Source of the DNA: Polyangiaceae bacterium
GTDB lineage: Bacteria > Myxococcota_A > Polyangia > Polyangiales > Polyangiaceae
Direction: 5' to 3'
DNA: 64,000 bases
Assembly: GCA_013361525.1 (NCBI GenBank)
Contig: JABFXY010000013.1
Span: 1-64,000 of the forward strand
Shown here: piece after piece, positions 33,931 through 43,555 of the stretch
Layout of the letters: each line of letters begins with the position of its first letter
How positions within the stretch are numbered: the stretch's first letter is position 1
Notes under the pieces: generated by a model
The model's input: the letters and a program-made list of their open reading frames with translations, nothing else
Databases searched by the model: none
What the model was told of the DNA's origin: nothing
Translations under genes and position numbers: made by a program

Positions 33931-35399
33931 TTTTCGAAGAGTCGTTTGGGTAGCGCAACGACGAGCTCGAGCAAGCCGCGGATGCGTCCGAGAAAGCCGG
34001 CACCGCCGCGGAGCTTCACCATCGCGAGGGCGACCGCGCGCAGCGAAGCGGTGTACGGGTACCACCAGAGCTCGCGCTTTTGCCGGTTTCGATCGACCAG
34101 CACCAGTTTGGGTCGAACGAACGCGGAGAGCGCGTGAGGACCGTTGGTGACGCCGAAACCGCTCTCGCCGAGCCCCGACCACGGGAGGCTGGGGATCGCG
34201 GCGGTGAAGGCGTGATTGTTGATCGTCACGACGCCGGCGCGAAGGCTTCGCGCGAGCTCTTCGCCGCGCGCGACCTTGCGCGTCCAGACGCTCGCCGTGA
34301 GCCCGAAGCGCGAGTCGTTGGCGCGGCGGATCGCTTCTGCTTCGTCGTCGACGATCACGATCGGCAGCACCGGACCGAACGTCTCCTCGCGCATCAAATC
34401 GGTCGACTCGTCCTCTACCTTGAGCACGATGGGACCGATCGCGCGCTCGCCGGCGACCGGCGTGTCGCCCGCGACGAGCTTCGCACCGGCTTCGAGCGCA
34501 CCGCTGACGTGCCGCTCGACGATGTTCGCCTGCGCCGAGGTCGTCATCGGGCCGATGTCGCGGGCGCGATCGAGCTCGGAGACGACCCGCTCGATCTCGC
34601 GAATCAGCTCGTCGGCGATGCTTCGCACAACGTATGCGCGCTCGATCGATGCGCAGTTCTGTCCGGTGTTGGTGAACGCGCCCCAGACGAGGCCTCGCGC
34701 CGTTCGCTCGATCGGCGCGTCCGCGAGGACGACGGCGGCGTCTTTGCCACCGAGCTCGAGCGAGCACGGAACGAGGCGCTCCGCGCAAACCGCGGCGATC
34801 GCCTTGCCGGTGCGGACGCTGCCCGTGAAGACGACCCCGTCGACGTCGGCGCGCACGAGCTTCGCCCCGATGTCGCCGTCACCGCGCACGAGCGCGACGA
34901 GACCGTCCGGCACCAAGCCTTCGAAGAGCGACGCGACGAGCGAGCCTGCGCGATCGGCGTGCTCGCTCGGCTTGAAGATCACTGCGTTGCCCGACAAGAG
35001 CGCGGGCACGAGCGTGCGGAGCGGGATCGCGACCGGGTAATTCCACGGCGTGATCAGCGCGAGCACCCCGCGTGGCTCGCGGTACACGACCGCACGCTTC
35101 GACGGATAGGAGATGGGATCGAGCTCGGCGGGGGCGGACGCGAGGAGCTCTTCCGCGCTGGTCGTCCAGTAGTCGACCAGATCGGCGTTCGGCAGAACCT
35201 CGGAGAGAACACCTTCTTCGAACGGCTTGCCGCATTCGTCCGACAGGAGGCGCCCGATCTCGTCCGCCTTCTCGAGCAGGCGCTTCTTGAGCGGGCGAAG
35301 CGCATCGGCGCGATCGCGCACCGACCACTTGGCCCAGGCTCGCTGTGCTTCCCGAGCGCGCGAAAGCGCGGTCGAGAGATCTTCGCTTTCGTCCGTCAT
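33927..35399 (-). CDS. NAD(P)-dependent aldehyde dehydrogenase
   Basis: 490 residues, the usual length. The signatures are present: 'ITPWNYP' (Asn120), the coenzyme loop 'FTGSVRTG' (191-198), the general base 'LELGGKDA' (Glu215) and the catalytic cysteine 'NTGQNCAS' (Cys249). The terminal 'FGPVLPIVIVDDEAEAI' and 'AFTAAIPSLPWSGLGESGFG' also fit the class. The C-terminal 70 residues after this are longer than usual and basic or hydrophobic ('GFLGRIRGLLELVVALPKRLFEK' region), so a membrane association is possible. The gene overlaps surE and is 2 bp from the upstream cation-efflux gene. Confidence 0.92.
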   Translation of the reverse strand: MTDESEDLSTALSRAREAQRAWAKWSVRDRADALRPLKKRLLEKADEIGRLLSDECGKPFEEGVLSEVLPNADLVDYWTTSAEELLASAPAELDPISYPSKRAVVYREPRGVLALITPWNYPVAIPLRTLVPALLSGNAVIFKPSEHADRAGSLVASLFEGLVPDGLVALVRGDGDIGAKLVRADVDGVVFTGSVRTGKAIAAVCAERLVPCSLELGGKDAAVVLADAPIERTARGLVWGAFTNTGQNCASIERAYVVRSIADELIREIERVVSELDRARDIGPMTTSAQANIVERHVSGALEAGAKLVAGDTPVAGERAIGPIVLKVEDESTDLMREETFGPVLPIVIVDDEAEAIRRANDSRFGLTASVWTRKVARGEELARSLRAGVVTINNHAFTAAIPSLPWSGLGESGFGVTNGPHALSAFVRPKLVLVDRNRQKRELWWYPYTASLRAVALAMVKLRGGAGFLGRIRGLLELVVALPKRLFEK

Positions 35400-35401
35400 C
35401 C

Positions 35402-36373
35402 TCAGCTCGCCGCGACCGGCGCGCTCTGCGCGTCGTCTTCACCGCGGTCGAGGGAGGCATCGTAGTCGCTGTCGGGCTCGACGAAGATGCGCTTCATCGC
35501 CGGGATCTCCGCGCGGATGCGGTCCTCGAGGACATCGGTCGCCTTCTCGACCTCGGCGACGGTGAACGACTGCTGGAAGCGAACCTTGAGCGCGAGGAGG
35601 ATCGTACTCGGCCCGAGGTGCAAGCTGAGGAGCTGACGCACGCTCTCCACGCCGGGGGTGGTCTCCGCGAGGGTCACGACGCGATCGCGCATCGACTTCG
35701 TGATGCCCTCCCCGATGAGGAGGTCCCGCGTGTCGCGCGCCAGCAAGACGCCGATGACGCAGAGGAGGGCGCCGATGACGATCGAACCGATGGCGTCGAA
35801 CATCGCGTTTCCGGTGAGCCACGTCACGAAGACGGCGACCAACGCGACGACGAGGCCGACGAGCGCGCCGGTGTCCTCGAGGAGGACGACCGGGATGATC
35901 GGGTCTTTGCCTTCGAAGAGGGCCTCGCGGTAGCTGCGATTACCCCTCTCCTTCGCGAACTCTTTCCAGGCGACGAGGAAGCTGCCGCCTTCGAGCGCGA
36001 TGGAGACCACGAGCACGGCGAGCGCGATCCACGGCGAGCCGGGAGCCTCGACGTGCCCGAGCTTGTGAACGCCTTCGTAGATGGCGTAGACGCCGCCCAG
36101 GAAGAACAACAGGAGCGCGACGATGAACGCCCAGAAGTACGACTCCGCGCCGCGTCCGAACTGAAAGCGATCGTCAGCGCGCTTCGAGCTCAACACCATG
36201 CCGACGAGCAGCAGGCCCTGATTCGTCGTGTCCGCGACGGAGTGGACGCCTTCCGCCATCATCGTCGCGCTGCCGGAGAAGAACGCCGCGATGAACTTCG
36301 CGACGGCGATGCCGCCGTTCGCGAACATCGCCGCCTTGACCACCTTTTTGGGATCGCCGCCGCCGCCTGCCAT
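35402..36373 (-). CDS. Cation diffusion facilitator family transporter (ZnT9-like)
   Basis: 323 residues with a set of membrane spans in the first 230 and a cytoplasmic C-terminal domain with an alternating hydrophobic pattern. One metal site reads 'GVHSVADTT' (His44, Asp48) on TM2. The second-site motif on TM5 is 'LLEDTGALVG' (Glu166-Asp167) where typical FieF/ZitB use HxxxD, matching the SLC30A9-like branch. It exports divalent metal such as zinc in relatives; the metal is not known here. It starts an operon with aldehyde dehydrogenase and surE, 2 bp apart. Confidence 0.88.
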   Translation of the reverse strand: MAGGGGDPKKVVKAAMFANGGIAVAKFIAAFFSGSATMMAEGVHSVADTTNQGLLLVGMVLSSKRADDRFQFGRGAESYFWAFIVALLLFFLGGVYAIYEGVHKLGHVEAPGSPWIALAVLVVSIALEGGSFLVAWKEFAKERGNRSYREALFEGKDPIIPVVLLEDTGALVGLVVALVAVFVTWLTGNAMFDAIGSIVIGALLCVIGVLLARDTRDLLIGEGITKSMRDRVVTLAETTPGVESVRQLLSLHLGPSTILLALKVRFQQSFTVAEVEKATDVLEDRIRAEIPAMKRIFVEPDSDYDASLDRGEDDAQSAPVAAS

Positions 36374-36397
36374 GGGAGTGGGCGATCCTTTACAGCA

Positions 36398-38068
36398 TCA
36401 CAGGTCTTGCGGGTTGACCGTCGTGGGCGGAGGCGGCATCGGCGTCGCTCCGCCGGGCGGCGGGGTCGGGGCCGTCGGCTGGGGGATCGCCGGGGACGGG
36501 CCCATGAGCTCCTGCTCGGTGAACACCACGACCTTCGAGCCCTGGCACTGGATCGGCACGCTGCGGCCGCCACGGGGCACCGAGGTGCCGGCCTTCGCGA
36601 CGCTCACGTAGATGGCCTTCGTGCGACCGCACTCGACCTCGAGCCAGGTGTTGACGTCGCCGAGCTTCGCGTTCTTCGTCGTGAACGCCGTGCCACCGCC
36701 CTCGTACTGCACGAAGAGGTACGCCTTGGTCGCGGGCAGCGTTTTCGGATCGGTGGGGGGCGTCGACGAATCCGACGCTCCCGCGGTGGGAGCGGCGGAG
36801 GCCGACGCAGAGACATCCGCAGAGGCCGACGCGGTCACCGCCGCCGTTTCGGTCGCCGTTGCCGTCGCTGTCGCGGTGGCCGTCGTCGTCGGTGTGGCCG
36901 CGGTCGTCGCGGTCGTCGCGCCCGTCGGCGCAGCCCCGGTCTTTTCAGGCTTCGGCGTGGGCTTTTCGTCCTGCTTGCGCAGGTAGACGAGCACCACCGC
37001 ACCGACGACGAGCGCGAGGAACGCCGCCACGAGGAGCTTGGGCAGCGCGCTGCCCTTCTTCTTCATCTCCACCGGCTCGGTGACGAACTTGCTCGGCGCT
37101 TCCTCGGCGGCCGACGAGAACGACGGAGGCGGCTCGACGGGTTGCGCCGGTTCGATCGGTCGCACCGGGCGCACTTCGGGTGCGGGGACGATCGGAGCCG
37201 GCTCTTTCGCGGCGATGGGTGACGGGGCGGAGATCGGCGCCGAAGGCGGAACGACCTCGGGCAGCGGCGGCTCGACATCGGCGACCGTCGCCTCTTCGAG
37301 CATCGTCGGTTCAGGTTGCGCCGGCGCAAAAGCCTGCGGCGCCGGCTCCTCGCGAAGCACCGGAGGCTCGGCCACGATGGGAGAAGGCGCGGGCGGCGGC
37401 TCCGCCGGGGCGGGCGGAGGAACGTCCGCGAGCAAACGCGCGACCTCCGCCTCTTCGGCCGGACGCGTCACGGCGAACGGATCGCTCGGCGGGAGCACCG
37501 CGGCTGCGTCGACGACCGGAAGGCCGAACTCCTCGGCCATCGAGGTCGCCGCGACGGGCTCGTTGATGCCCTCGACGGCGACGACCGGAGCGGCAGCGAT
37601 GGCGGGAGCCTGGGGCTTCACCGCGGCGATCGGAGCCGGAGGGGTCGGCACGCGCCGCGGGGGAGGAGCAGCAACGGGAGGCTTGGGGGATTCAGCGCGG
37701 GCCGCCGGGCGCTGCGGACCACCCTGCGGTCCGGCTTGGCCGAAGCCACGCACACCGCCGGGGGCGCTGGGCCTGTCGAGGCGGGTCCCGTCCTGGACCG
37801 TCGCTTTGAGATCCGGCCCTGCGATGGGACGGCGCGCGGGCGGCTCGGGCGCGGGCTTGGCCGCAACCGGCGCAGGCGCAGGCGCAACGACAGGTGCAGG
37901 CGCCGCAGCTCGAGCCTCGCGCGCGGCCGACACGGCCGAAGCGTCCGAGGAGGCAACGTCGGAGAACGCGCCCGCCCGCCACGAAACGCGGGGACTTGCG
38001 GCGTTCTTCTGAATTCGGACCAACAGGGCCTCGAGGGCCGCGACTCGTTCCGTGTTGCTCACTTGCAT
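36398..38068 (-). CDS. Large Pro/Ala-rich single-span protein
   Basis: 556 residues from ATG 38068 (a TTG three codons further is less likely). About 330 residues of Pro/Ala/Val-rich low complexity form the cytoplasmic part. One span ('LPKLLVAAFLALVVGAVVLVYL', about 340-362) is preceded by basic residues. A Thr/Ala/Ser linker, including a long TA alternation, leads to an extracytoplasmic domain with 'WLEVECGRTKAIYVSVAKAG' and 'VPIQCQGSKVVVF'. The repeat-like Pro/Ala region resembles linkers of myxobacterial signalling or TonB-like proteins; no TonB-specific motif is seen. It lies 25 bp upstream of the cation efflux gene on the same strand. Confidence 0.65.
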   Translation of the reverse strand: MQVSNTERVAALEALLVRIQKNAASPRVSWRAGAFSDVASSDASAVSAAREARAAAPAPVVAPAPAPVAAKPAPEPPARRPIAGPDLKATVQDGTRLDRPSAPGGVRGFGQAGPQGGPQRPAARAESPKPPVAAPPPRRVPTPPAPIAAVKPQAPAIAAAPVVAVEGINEPVAATSMAEEFGLPVVDAAAVLPPSDPFAVTRPAEEAEVARLLADVPPPAPAEPPPAPSPIVAEPPVLREEPAPQAFAPAQPEPTMLEEATVADVEPPLPEVVPPSAPISAPSPIAAKEPAPIVPAPEVRPVRPIEPAQPVEPPPSFSSAAEEAPSKFVTEPVEMKKKGSALPKLLVAAFLALVVGAVVLVYLRKQDEKPTPKPEKTGAAPTGATTATTAATPTTTATATATATATETAAVTASASADVSASASAAPTAGASDSSTPPTDPKTLPATKAYLFVQYEGGGTAFTTKNAKLGDVNTWLEVECGRTKAIYVSVAKAGTSVPRGGRSVPIQCQGSKVVVFTEQELMGPSPAIPQPTAPTPPPGGATPMPPPPTTVNPQDL

Positions 38069-38077
38069 TCGCTCCAA

Positions 38078-38394
38078 ACGCTCGGAGAACCGGCGGGGTC
38101 ACCAGCATACCGAGGAGGGGCGATCCGGGCATCATTTCTCCAGTTCCGCTCCGATGCCGCCGATGTCGGAGTCGGCCTGCACCTTCCCGGACGCCGTCGG
38201 TGCCGGCTCCGTGACGTGACCCATTTCGGCAGTCACGCATCCGCGGCGGCGTCGATCGAAATCGAACCGCGCGCCTCGAACGTGGAGACCTGGATGCGCT
38301 CACGAATGCCGAAACATCGGTGAGGCCGCTTATTTTTTCGCGAGCCCTGCCCTCGCCGTGCGCCTGACCCCAATCTCCTTTAAAGACCGCCCCA
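38078..38394. other. Divergent gap before TolC-like gene
   Basis: I see no gene in these 317 bases. The region separates divergent genes and is the natural place for two promoters. A TTTAAA close to the TolC start (about 38381) could be a -10 element, but no matching -35 is evident. No ribosome site of standard form precedes ATG 38395. Confidence 0.4.
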
Positions 38395-39969
38395 ATGAAT
38401 GCGTGGAAAGCTCGCCTTGGTTTCTTGACATTGCCCGCCACGCTGCTCGCCACCACCGTGGCCAGCGCACAACCTGCTGCGCAGCCGGCCCAACCGCCGA
38501 CGGCGGCCCCGCCGACGATGGATCTCGGCCCCGGCAAGGATGCGGTCAAGGACAAGCCTGATCCGCTGGCAGAAGCGCTCGCGGTTCAGCCCGGCGGGCT
38601 CACGTTCGAGATGGCCGGGCGAGAGGCCGTCACGACGAGCAACGCCGTCCACTCGAAAGAGGCCGAGCTCGAAGGCGCGCAGGGCGCGGTGTCCAGCGCG
38701 ACGGTCTCGTTCTTTCCGCGCCTGACCCTGTCGGCGAGCTACACGCGCTTGAGCGAGGTCGAACAAGGGAGCATCGGCGGCGGAGGCGGCATCCTAGGCG
38801 CCGCGAACGAAGGCCCCGTCGGCGTAGGCCCCTGCCCCGACAACCCGGCGAACCAGTGCGTGCTCGATTCGGGCGGCCTGCCGGTGCAGGCGGTGTCCTT
38901 CACCTTCCCCCAGGTGCTGAACCAGATCGCCTTCAGCGCCGGGTTGACCATTCCGATCTCGGATTACTTCCTGCGCTCGATTCAGGCCTACAACGCGGCC
39001 GATCACAACGAGGACTCGCTCGAGATGGCCGTGGAGGCGCAGCGTCTCACGACCGCGACCGAGGCCAAGATCGCCGTTTTGAACTGGATCCTCGCGAAGG
39101 GCCAGGTCGTCGTCGCACACATGAGCGTCGAGCAGGCGAACGCGCAGCTCGCGGACGCCAAGGCGCTGCGCAAGGCAGAGAAGGGCTCCGAAGCCGACGT
39201 CATGCGCATCGAGGCGCTCGTCGCTCAATCCGAGTTCACCGAGACGGAGGCTCGCTCGAACGAGGTCATCGCGGAGCAGCGCCTGCGCGTGATCCTGCAC
39301 ACGCCCGCGACCCGTCAGCTCGCGATCGGCGTCGACGTCCTCGCGACGCCGGCGACCCCTGCCCTGCCCGGCGTCGACGCGCTCATCGCGGAAGCCGTGC
39401 GCAACCGCCTCGAGATCCTCTCGACCGAGGAGCAACGGCTCGCCCTCGAGAACCTCGAGTCGGTCACCGAGGCAGGCTACTGGCCGCGCCTCGATGGCTT
39501 CGCCGATGTGCTCGTCGCGAACCCGAACTCACGCGTCTTCCCCCAGCAAGAGCGGTTCGACGCGACGTGGGACGTCGGTGTCCGGCTGACCTGGGTCGTC
39601 AACGACACCTTCAGCACCATCGGCTCGGCGAAGCAGGCCAAATCGCGAACGGCGCAGCTCGACGCGCAAAAGCTCGCGCTCATCGACTCCATCCGCCTCG
39701 AGGTGATTCAGGCGCACGCCGATCTCCTCAAGGCCGCGCCGCAGATCGAAGCCGCGAACCGCGGCGTCGCCGCCGCCGAAGAAACGCTCCGCATCACGAA
39801 GCTCCTCTTCGCGGTCGGCAACGGCACCTCCACCGCCCTCGCCGACGCGGAGAACTCGCTCACCGTCGCGCGCCTCCGCAAGCTCGCCGCACACGTCGGG
39901 CTTCACGGCTCGATCGTGCGGCTGCAACACGCGACGGGTCGCGACCGGGCGATGGCTCCCGTCAAGTAG
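38395..39969 (+). CDS. TolC-type outer-membrane channel protein
   Basis: 524 residues with a signal peptide (to about residue 26), then a Pro/Ala/Gln-rich linker. The body is built of two similar halves with long helices ('EAQRLTTATEAKIAVLNWIL', 'LIDSIRLEVIQAHADLLKAA') and short strands ('FFPRLTLSASYTRLSE', 'GVRLTWVVNDTFS'), as in the OMF/TolC family. An internal insertion (about residues 125-165) is Gly-rich with two cysteines that probably form an extracellular loop. No inner-membrane pump lies next to it, so its partner is elsewhere. It is convergent with DNA polymerase I. Confidence 0.88.
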   Translation: MNAWKARLGFLTLPATLLATTVASAQPAAQPAQPPTAAPPTMDLGPGKDAVKDKPDPLAEALAVQPGGLTFEMAGREAVTTSNAVHSKEAELEGAQGAVSSATVSFFPRLTLSASYTRLSEVEQGSIGGGGGILGAANEGPVGVGPCPDNPANQCVLDSGGLPVQAVSFTFPQVLNQIAFSAGLTIPISDYFLRSIQAYNAADHNEDSLEMAVEAQRLTTATEAKIAVLNWILAKGQVVVAHMSVEQANAQLADAKALRKAEKGSEADVMRIEALVAQSEFTETEARSNEVIAEQRLRVILHTPATRQLAIGVDVLATPATPALPGVDALIAEAVRNRLEILSTEEQRLALENLESVTEAGYWPRLDGFADVLVANPNSRVFPQQERFDATWDVGVRLTWVVNDTFSTIGSAKQAKSRTAQLDAQKLALIDSIRLEVIQAHADLLKAAPQIEAANRGVAAAEETLRITKLLFAVGNGTSTALADAENSLTVARLRKLAAHVGLHGSIVRLQHATGRDRAMAPVK

Positions 39970-40018
39970 ACGGTTTTTCTCGCGTGCGCACGACGGCGTG
40001 GGTCCGGCCCTGGCGGAC

Positions 40019-42625
40019 TCACCCGTGCTTCGCCGTGCTCCAGTCGGGGCCGGTTCCGATGTCGACGACCAGCGGCGGATCCATCGGGAAGGCCGCGACC
40101 ATCTCTTCGGCGATCCACGAGCGCGCGGAGGTGAGCTCCGCGTCGGGGACCTCGAACAGGAGCTCGTCGTGAACCTGGAGCAACAGGCGCGCTTCCGAGC
40201 GCTCCTTCGTCGTGCGCTTCGCGACGCCGAGCATCGCGACCTTGATGATGTCGGCCGCCGATCCCTGGATGATCGTGTTCACCGCGAGCCGCTCGCCGAG
40301 GGCGCGGGTCTGGCGGTTGGTGGCGCGGATTTCGGGGACGGGTCGGCGGCGGCCGAACAGCGTCGTGACGAACCCTTCTTGGCGCGCACGCTCGATCGTC
40401 TCCGCGATGAAGGCGCGCACCGCGGGCAAACGAGACAAATACGCGTCGATCGTCTTTTGAGCCTCTTCGCGAGGGATATCGAGGTCCTCCGACAGGCCGA
40501 ACGCGGAGATGCCGTAGAGGATGCCGAAGTTCACGCGCTTCGCCATCGTGCGGTCCGCCTCGGTGACGGCCTCTCGATCCTTCTCGAAGATTTCGGCGGC
40601 GGTCGCGGCGTGGATGTCGTCGCCGCGCCGGAACGCGTCGAGCAGCACCGTCTCCTTGCTGATGTGCGCGAGCAGACGAAGCTCGACCTGCGAGTAGTCC
40701 GCCGACAACATCGTGAAGCCGGGATCGGCGATGAACGCCGCGCGGATCGTGCGGCCGAGCTCGGTTCGCACGGGGATGGCCTGCAGGTTCGGATCCGACG
40801 TCGCAAGACGTCCGGTCGACGCCGACGTCTGTCGAAACGTCGTGTGGACGCGTCCGTCTTTGCGGACGAACCCGGGCAGCGTGTCGAGGTAGTTGTGGAG
40901 CAACGTCGAGAGCTCCCGGTACTCCTCGATGATCGGCACGATCGGATGCGCCTCGCGGATCGACCGCAAGACGCGCGTGTCGGTGGAGTAACCGGTCTTC
41001 GTCTTGCGCCCCGCCTCGAGCCCGAGTTTGTCGAACAGCACGTGGCCGAGCTGCTTCGGCGAGGCGAGCACGAACGGCTCACCCGCGAGCTCGTGGGCCT
41101 TCGCTTCGAGGGTGCTCACGCGTTTGGCGACGTCGCCGGTGATCGCGTGCAGGCGCTGCGTGTCGACCCGGATGCCGCGGTCTTCCATCTCGGCGAGGAT
41201 GACGGCGAGCGGCAGCTCCATCGTCTCGTAGAGCGAGAGCATCGACCGCTCCGCGAGCTTTCCGCGGTACCTCGACGCGAGCCTTCGTGATGTCTCGGCC
41301 TCGCGGATTACCGCGGCCGTGCCCGCATCGGGGGCCGGGGACGGAACCACCTCGACCCCTTGCTCCGAGGCGAGCTCGTCGATGAGGTACGCCGGTCGCG
41401 CCGGCTCGACCAAATAGGCCGCGATCATCGTGTCCTCGACGACGCGCGCCCCCGTCCTCGGCAGCGACTTCGCGTCGTGCGCGACGATCGCGCGGCCCGC
41501 GAGCTTGCTCCCGATCGCGTCGGTCCACCAACCGACCGCGACGCCGTCCTCGCGCGCGAGCGCGACACGCCCTTCTCGAACGGCGACCGCGAGCGGATCG
41601 GTACCTTCGAGGTCCGCGTCGGTCAGCGCATGCCACGGGGCGGCCGTTCCCACGACCTCACGCGCTGCGGCGGGCAGCGCCTCGTCCAGCAGATCGACGC
41701 GCTTGAGCAGCGCCTTGAACTCGAAGCGCCGGAACATCTCGCGCATCTTCGAGCGGTCCGGCGGCGAGAGCACGAGCTTCGCCGGATCGCAGTCGAGGTC
41801 CAGATCGCGGCGCATCGTCGCGATCGCCTTCGCGCCGCGCGCCTGCTCCGCGAATTCACGGATGGCCCGTCCGCGTGCCGGAGGCAGCTCGGCTGCGTGC
41901 TCGAGGACACCTTCGAGCGAGCCGTACTTGTCGATGAGCTGCGCGGCGGTCTTCTCACCGATGCCGGGAACGCCGGGAATGTTGTCGGAGGTGTCGCCCT
42001 TGAGGCCGATGAAGTCCGGGATTTGATGAGGCTTGATGCCGTAGCGCGCCTCGACTCGCTCCGGCGTGTAGACCTGCACGTCCGAGACTCCGCGCGGCGT
42101 CATCATGAGGCGGACGTGTTCGGTGACGAGCTGGAACGCGTCGCGGTCGGTCGAGACGACGCATGTCTTCAGCTTCTCCTGGTCGGCACGTGTCGCAAGC
42201 GTCGCGATGACGTCGTCGGCCTCCCAACCTTCGAACTCGAGGTTTCGATACCCGAACGCCTCCACGATCGGCCGAAAGTGAGGAAACTGCTCGCCGAGCA
42301 GGTTCGGCATCGGCTTTCGCTCGGACTTGTACTTCGCCGCGAGGCTCGCTGCGGCGAGCTGCAATCGCTCGACGGGCCGCGTGTCCCACGCGACAGCGAC
42401 CGCGCGCGGCTTGTAGTCGACGAGCAGCTTGAAGAGCATGTTCGCGAAGCCGAGGAGCGCGTTGGTCGGCTGCCCGTCGGTCGTCGCCAGCTCCTCCGGG
42501 AGCGCGTAATAGGCGCGGTAGGCGAGGTTGTTGCCGTCGACGAGGAACACGTCGCAGCCGTGGGCGGGACCGTCGTCGAGATCGAGGCTCGCACCCGTGA
42601 GCGTCTTGGTCACGGCGGGAACCAA
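40019..42625 (-). CDS. polA: DNA polymerase I with degenerate proofreading domain
   Basis: This enzyme fills gaps and removes RNA primers. About 868 residues from TTG 42625; a GTG at 42613 (residue 5) is an alternative start. The N-terminal 5' nuclease domain has 'DVFLVDGNNLAYRAYY', 'GWEADDVIATLA' and 'GLKGDTSDNIPGVPGIG'. The polymerase domain keeps motif A 'LSADYSQVELRLLAHIS', motif B 'RTMAKRVNFGILYGIS' and motif C 'LLQVHDELLFEV'. In the 3'-5' exonuclease region, Exo I (FDTET in E. coli) reads 'AVAVREG' without the DxE pair, Exo II lacks the aspartate, and only an Exo III-like aspartate remains, so proofreading is probably lost. A three-gene lipoprotein/cytochrome operon ends 37 bp upstream. 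Confidence 0.93.
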   Translation of the reverse strand: MVPAVTKTLTGASLDLDDGPAHGCDVFLVDGNNLAYRAYYALPEELATTDGQPTNALLGFANMLFKLLVDYKPRAVAVAWDTRPVERLQLAAASLAAKYKSERKPMPNLLGEQFPHFRPIVEAFGYRNLEFEGWEADDVIATLATRADQEKLKTCVVSTDRDAFQLVTEHVRLMMTPRGVSDVQVYTPERVEARYGIKPHQIPDFIGLKGDTSDNIPGVPGIGEKTAAQLIDKYGSLEGVLEHAAELPPARGRAIREFAEQARGAKAIATMRRDLDLDCDPAKLVLSPPDRSKMREMFRRFEFKALLKRVDLLDEALPAAAREVVGTAAPWHALTDADLEGTDPLAVAVREGRVALAREDGVAVGWWTDAIGSKLAGRAIVAHDAKSLPRTGARVVEDTMIAAYLVEPARPAYLIDELASEQGVEVVPSPAPDAGTAAVIREAETSRRLASRYRGKLAERSMLSLYETMELPLAVILAEMEDRGIRVDTQRLHAITGDVAKRVSTLEAKAHELAGEPFVLASPKQLGHVLFDKLGLEAGRKTKTGYSTDTRVLRSIREAHPIVPIIEEYRELSTLLHNYLDTLPGFVRKDGRVHTTFRQTSASTGRLATSDPNLQAIPVRTELGRTIRAAFIADPGFTMLSADYSQVELRLLAHISKETVLLDAFRRGDDIHAATAAEIFEKDREAVTEADRTMAKRVNFGILYGISAFGLSEDLDIPREEAQKTIDAYLSRLPAVRAFIAETIERARQEGFVTTLFGRRRPVPEIRATNRQTRALGERLAVNTIIQGSAADIIKVAMLGVAKRTTKERSEARLLLQVHDELLFEVPDAELTSARSWIAEEMVAAFPMDPPLVVDIGTGPDWSTAKHG

Positions 42626-42661
42626 CCACGCTCGCGCCTCGACGAAAAGCAGAAGTGGACG

Positions 42662-43555
42662 CTACGGCGCCGCGGCCGTCACCTTCGCGCCCTGCGACTT
42701 CGCCTCGGCGACGCATCGCACGCCGCCGAACCCGCAGCGGTAGCTCGGCTTGAAGCCGCCGGGCCGCGTGATTTGCAGCTGCGCGGCGACGCCGTCGCGC
42801 CAAGTTCCGCCTTTGGTCACGTACATCGTGCCCGCGCTGTCGGCTTTGGAGCTCGTCCACTCGAAGACGTTGCCGGTCAGATCGACGATGCCCTGCGGGT
42901 TGTTGCTCGCGGGGAACTCCCCGACGGCGCAGGTGCCCTTGCGCGCGCCGGTCGACGAGCCGCTCCAGCAGACCTCGTCCTTCGGCGCGTCGTTGCCGAA
43001 CGCGTATTTGCGCGCTTCTTGACCGGCGCGCGCGACCCACTCCCATTCTTCCTGGGTGGGAAGGCGTTTGCCGACCGCCGTGCAGTAGCCGTTCGCCTGC
43101 GGGTAATCGACGCAGACGATCGGATGGTTCTCCTTGCCCGCGATCTTGAACGTCTTCGCCTCCGCGCAGTCGAGGAAGGCGTCCGTGCACTTTCCGTCTT
43201 TCACGCACGCCTCGTACGCGGTCGCCGTGACCTCGGTCTTGTCGACGCAGAGATCACCGACCTGGACCTCTTTCTTCAGCAAGCCGAACTGAAACGATCC
43301 ACCGGCGACCTTCACCATTCCGTCCGGACACTCGGGCGGCGGCGGCGGCGTGGAGACGATCGCCGTCGAGGTGGGCGCAGCGCTGTCGACGGCGATGGCG
43401 GTGCTCGTCGACGTAGGCGGCGCATCGGCGGTTGCCGTCGACGAAGGAGCCGTCGCGATCGGACGCGCGACCTCATGGTCTTGGGTGCCGCAAGCCGCGA
43501 CGAGCAGCAAACAAACGGCGAAGGGGCGAAGTGTCATCGAGCTCATCGCGTTCAT
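42662..43555 (-). CDS. FGE/sulfatase-modifying-like lipoprotein
   Basis: 297 residues from ATG 43555, overlapping the upstream stop as ATGA. A lipobox 'LVAAC' (about residue 22) anchors it; a Thr/Ala/Pro-rich linker follows. From about residue 75 the FGE-type domain shows 'DGMVKVAGGSFQFG', 'CVDKTEVTATAYEACV', 'HPIVCVDYPQANGYC', 'GKRLPTQEEWEWVAR' and 'GIVDLTGNVFEWTSS'. Many bacterial members of this family have no formylglycine activity and act as lectin-like or maturation proteins; the active cysteine pair cannot be assigned confidently here. It is the third gene of an operon with the di-haem protein. Confidence 0.88.
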   Translation of the reverse strand: MNAMSSMTLRPFAVCLLLVAACGTQDHEVARPIATAPSSTATADAPPTSTSTAIAVDSAAPTSTAIVSTPPPPPECPDGMVKVAGGSFQFGLLKKEVQVGDLCVDKTEVTATAYEACVKDGKCTDAFLDCAEAKTFKIAGKENHPIVCVDYPQANGYCTAVGKRLPTQEEWEWVARAGQEARKYAFGNDAPKDEVCWSGSSTGARKGTCAVGEFPASNNPQGIVDLTGNVFEWTSSKADSAGTMYVTKGGTWRDGVAAQLQITRPGGFKPSYRCGFGGVRCVAEAKSQGAKVTAAAP

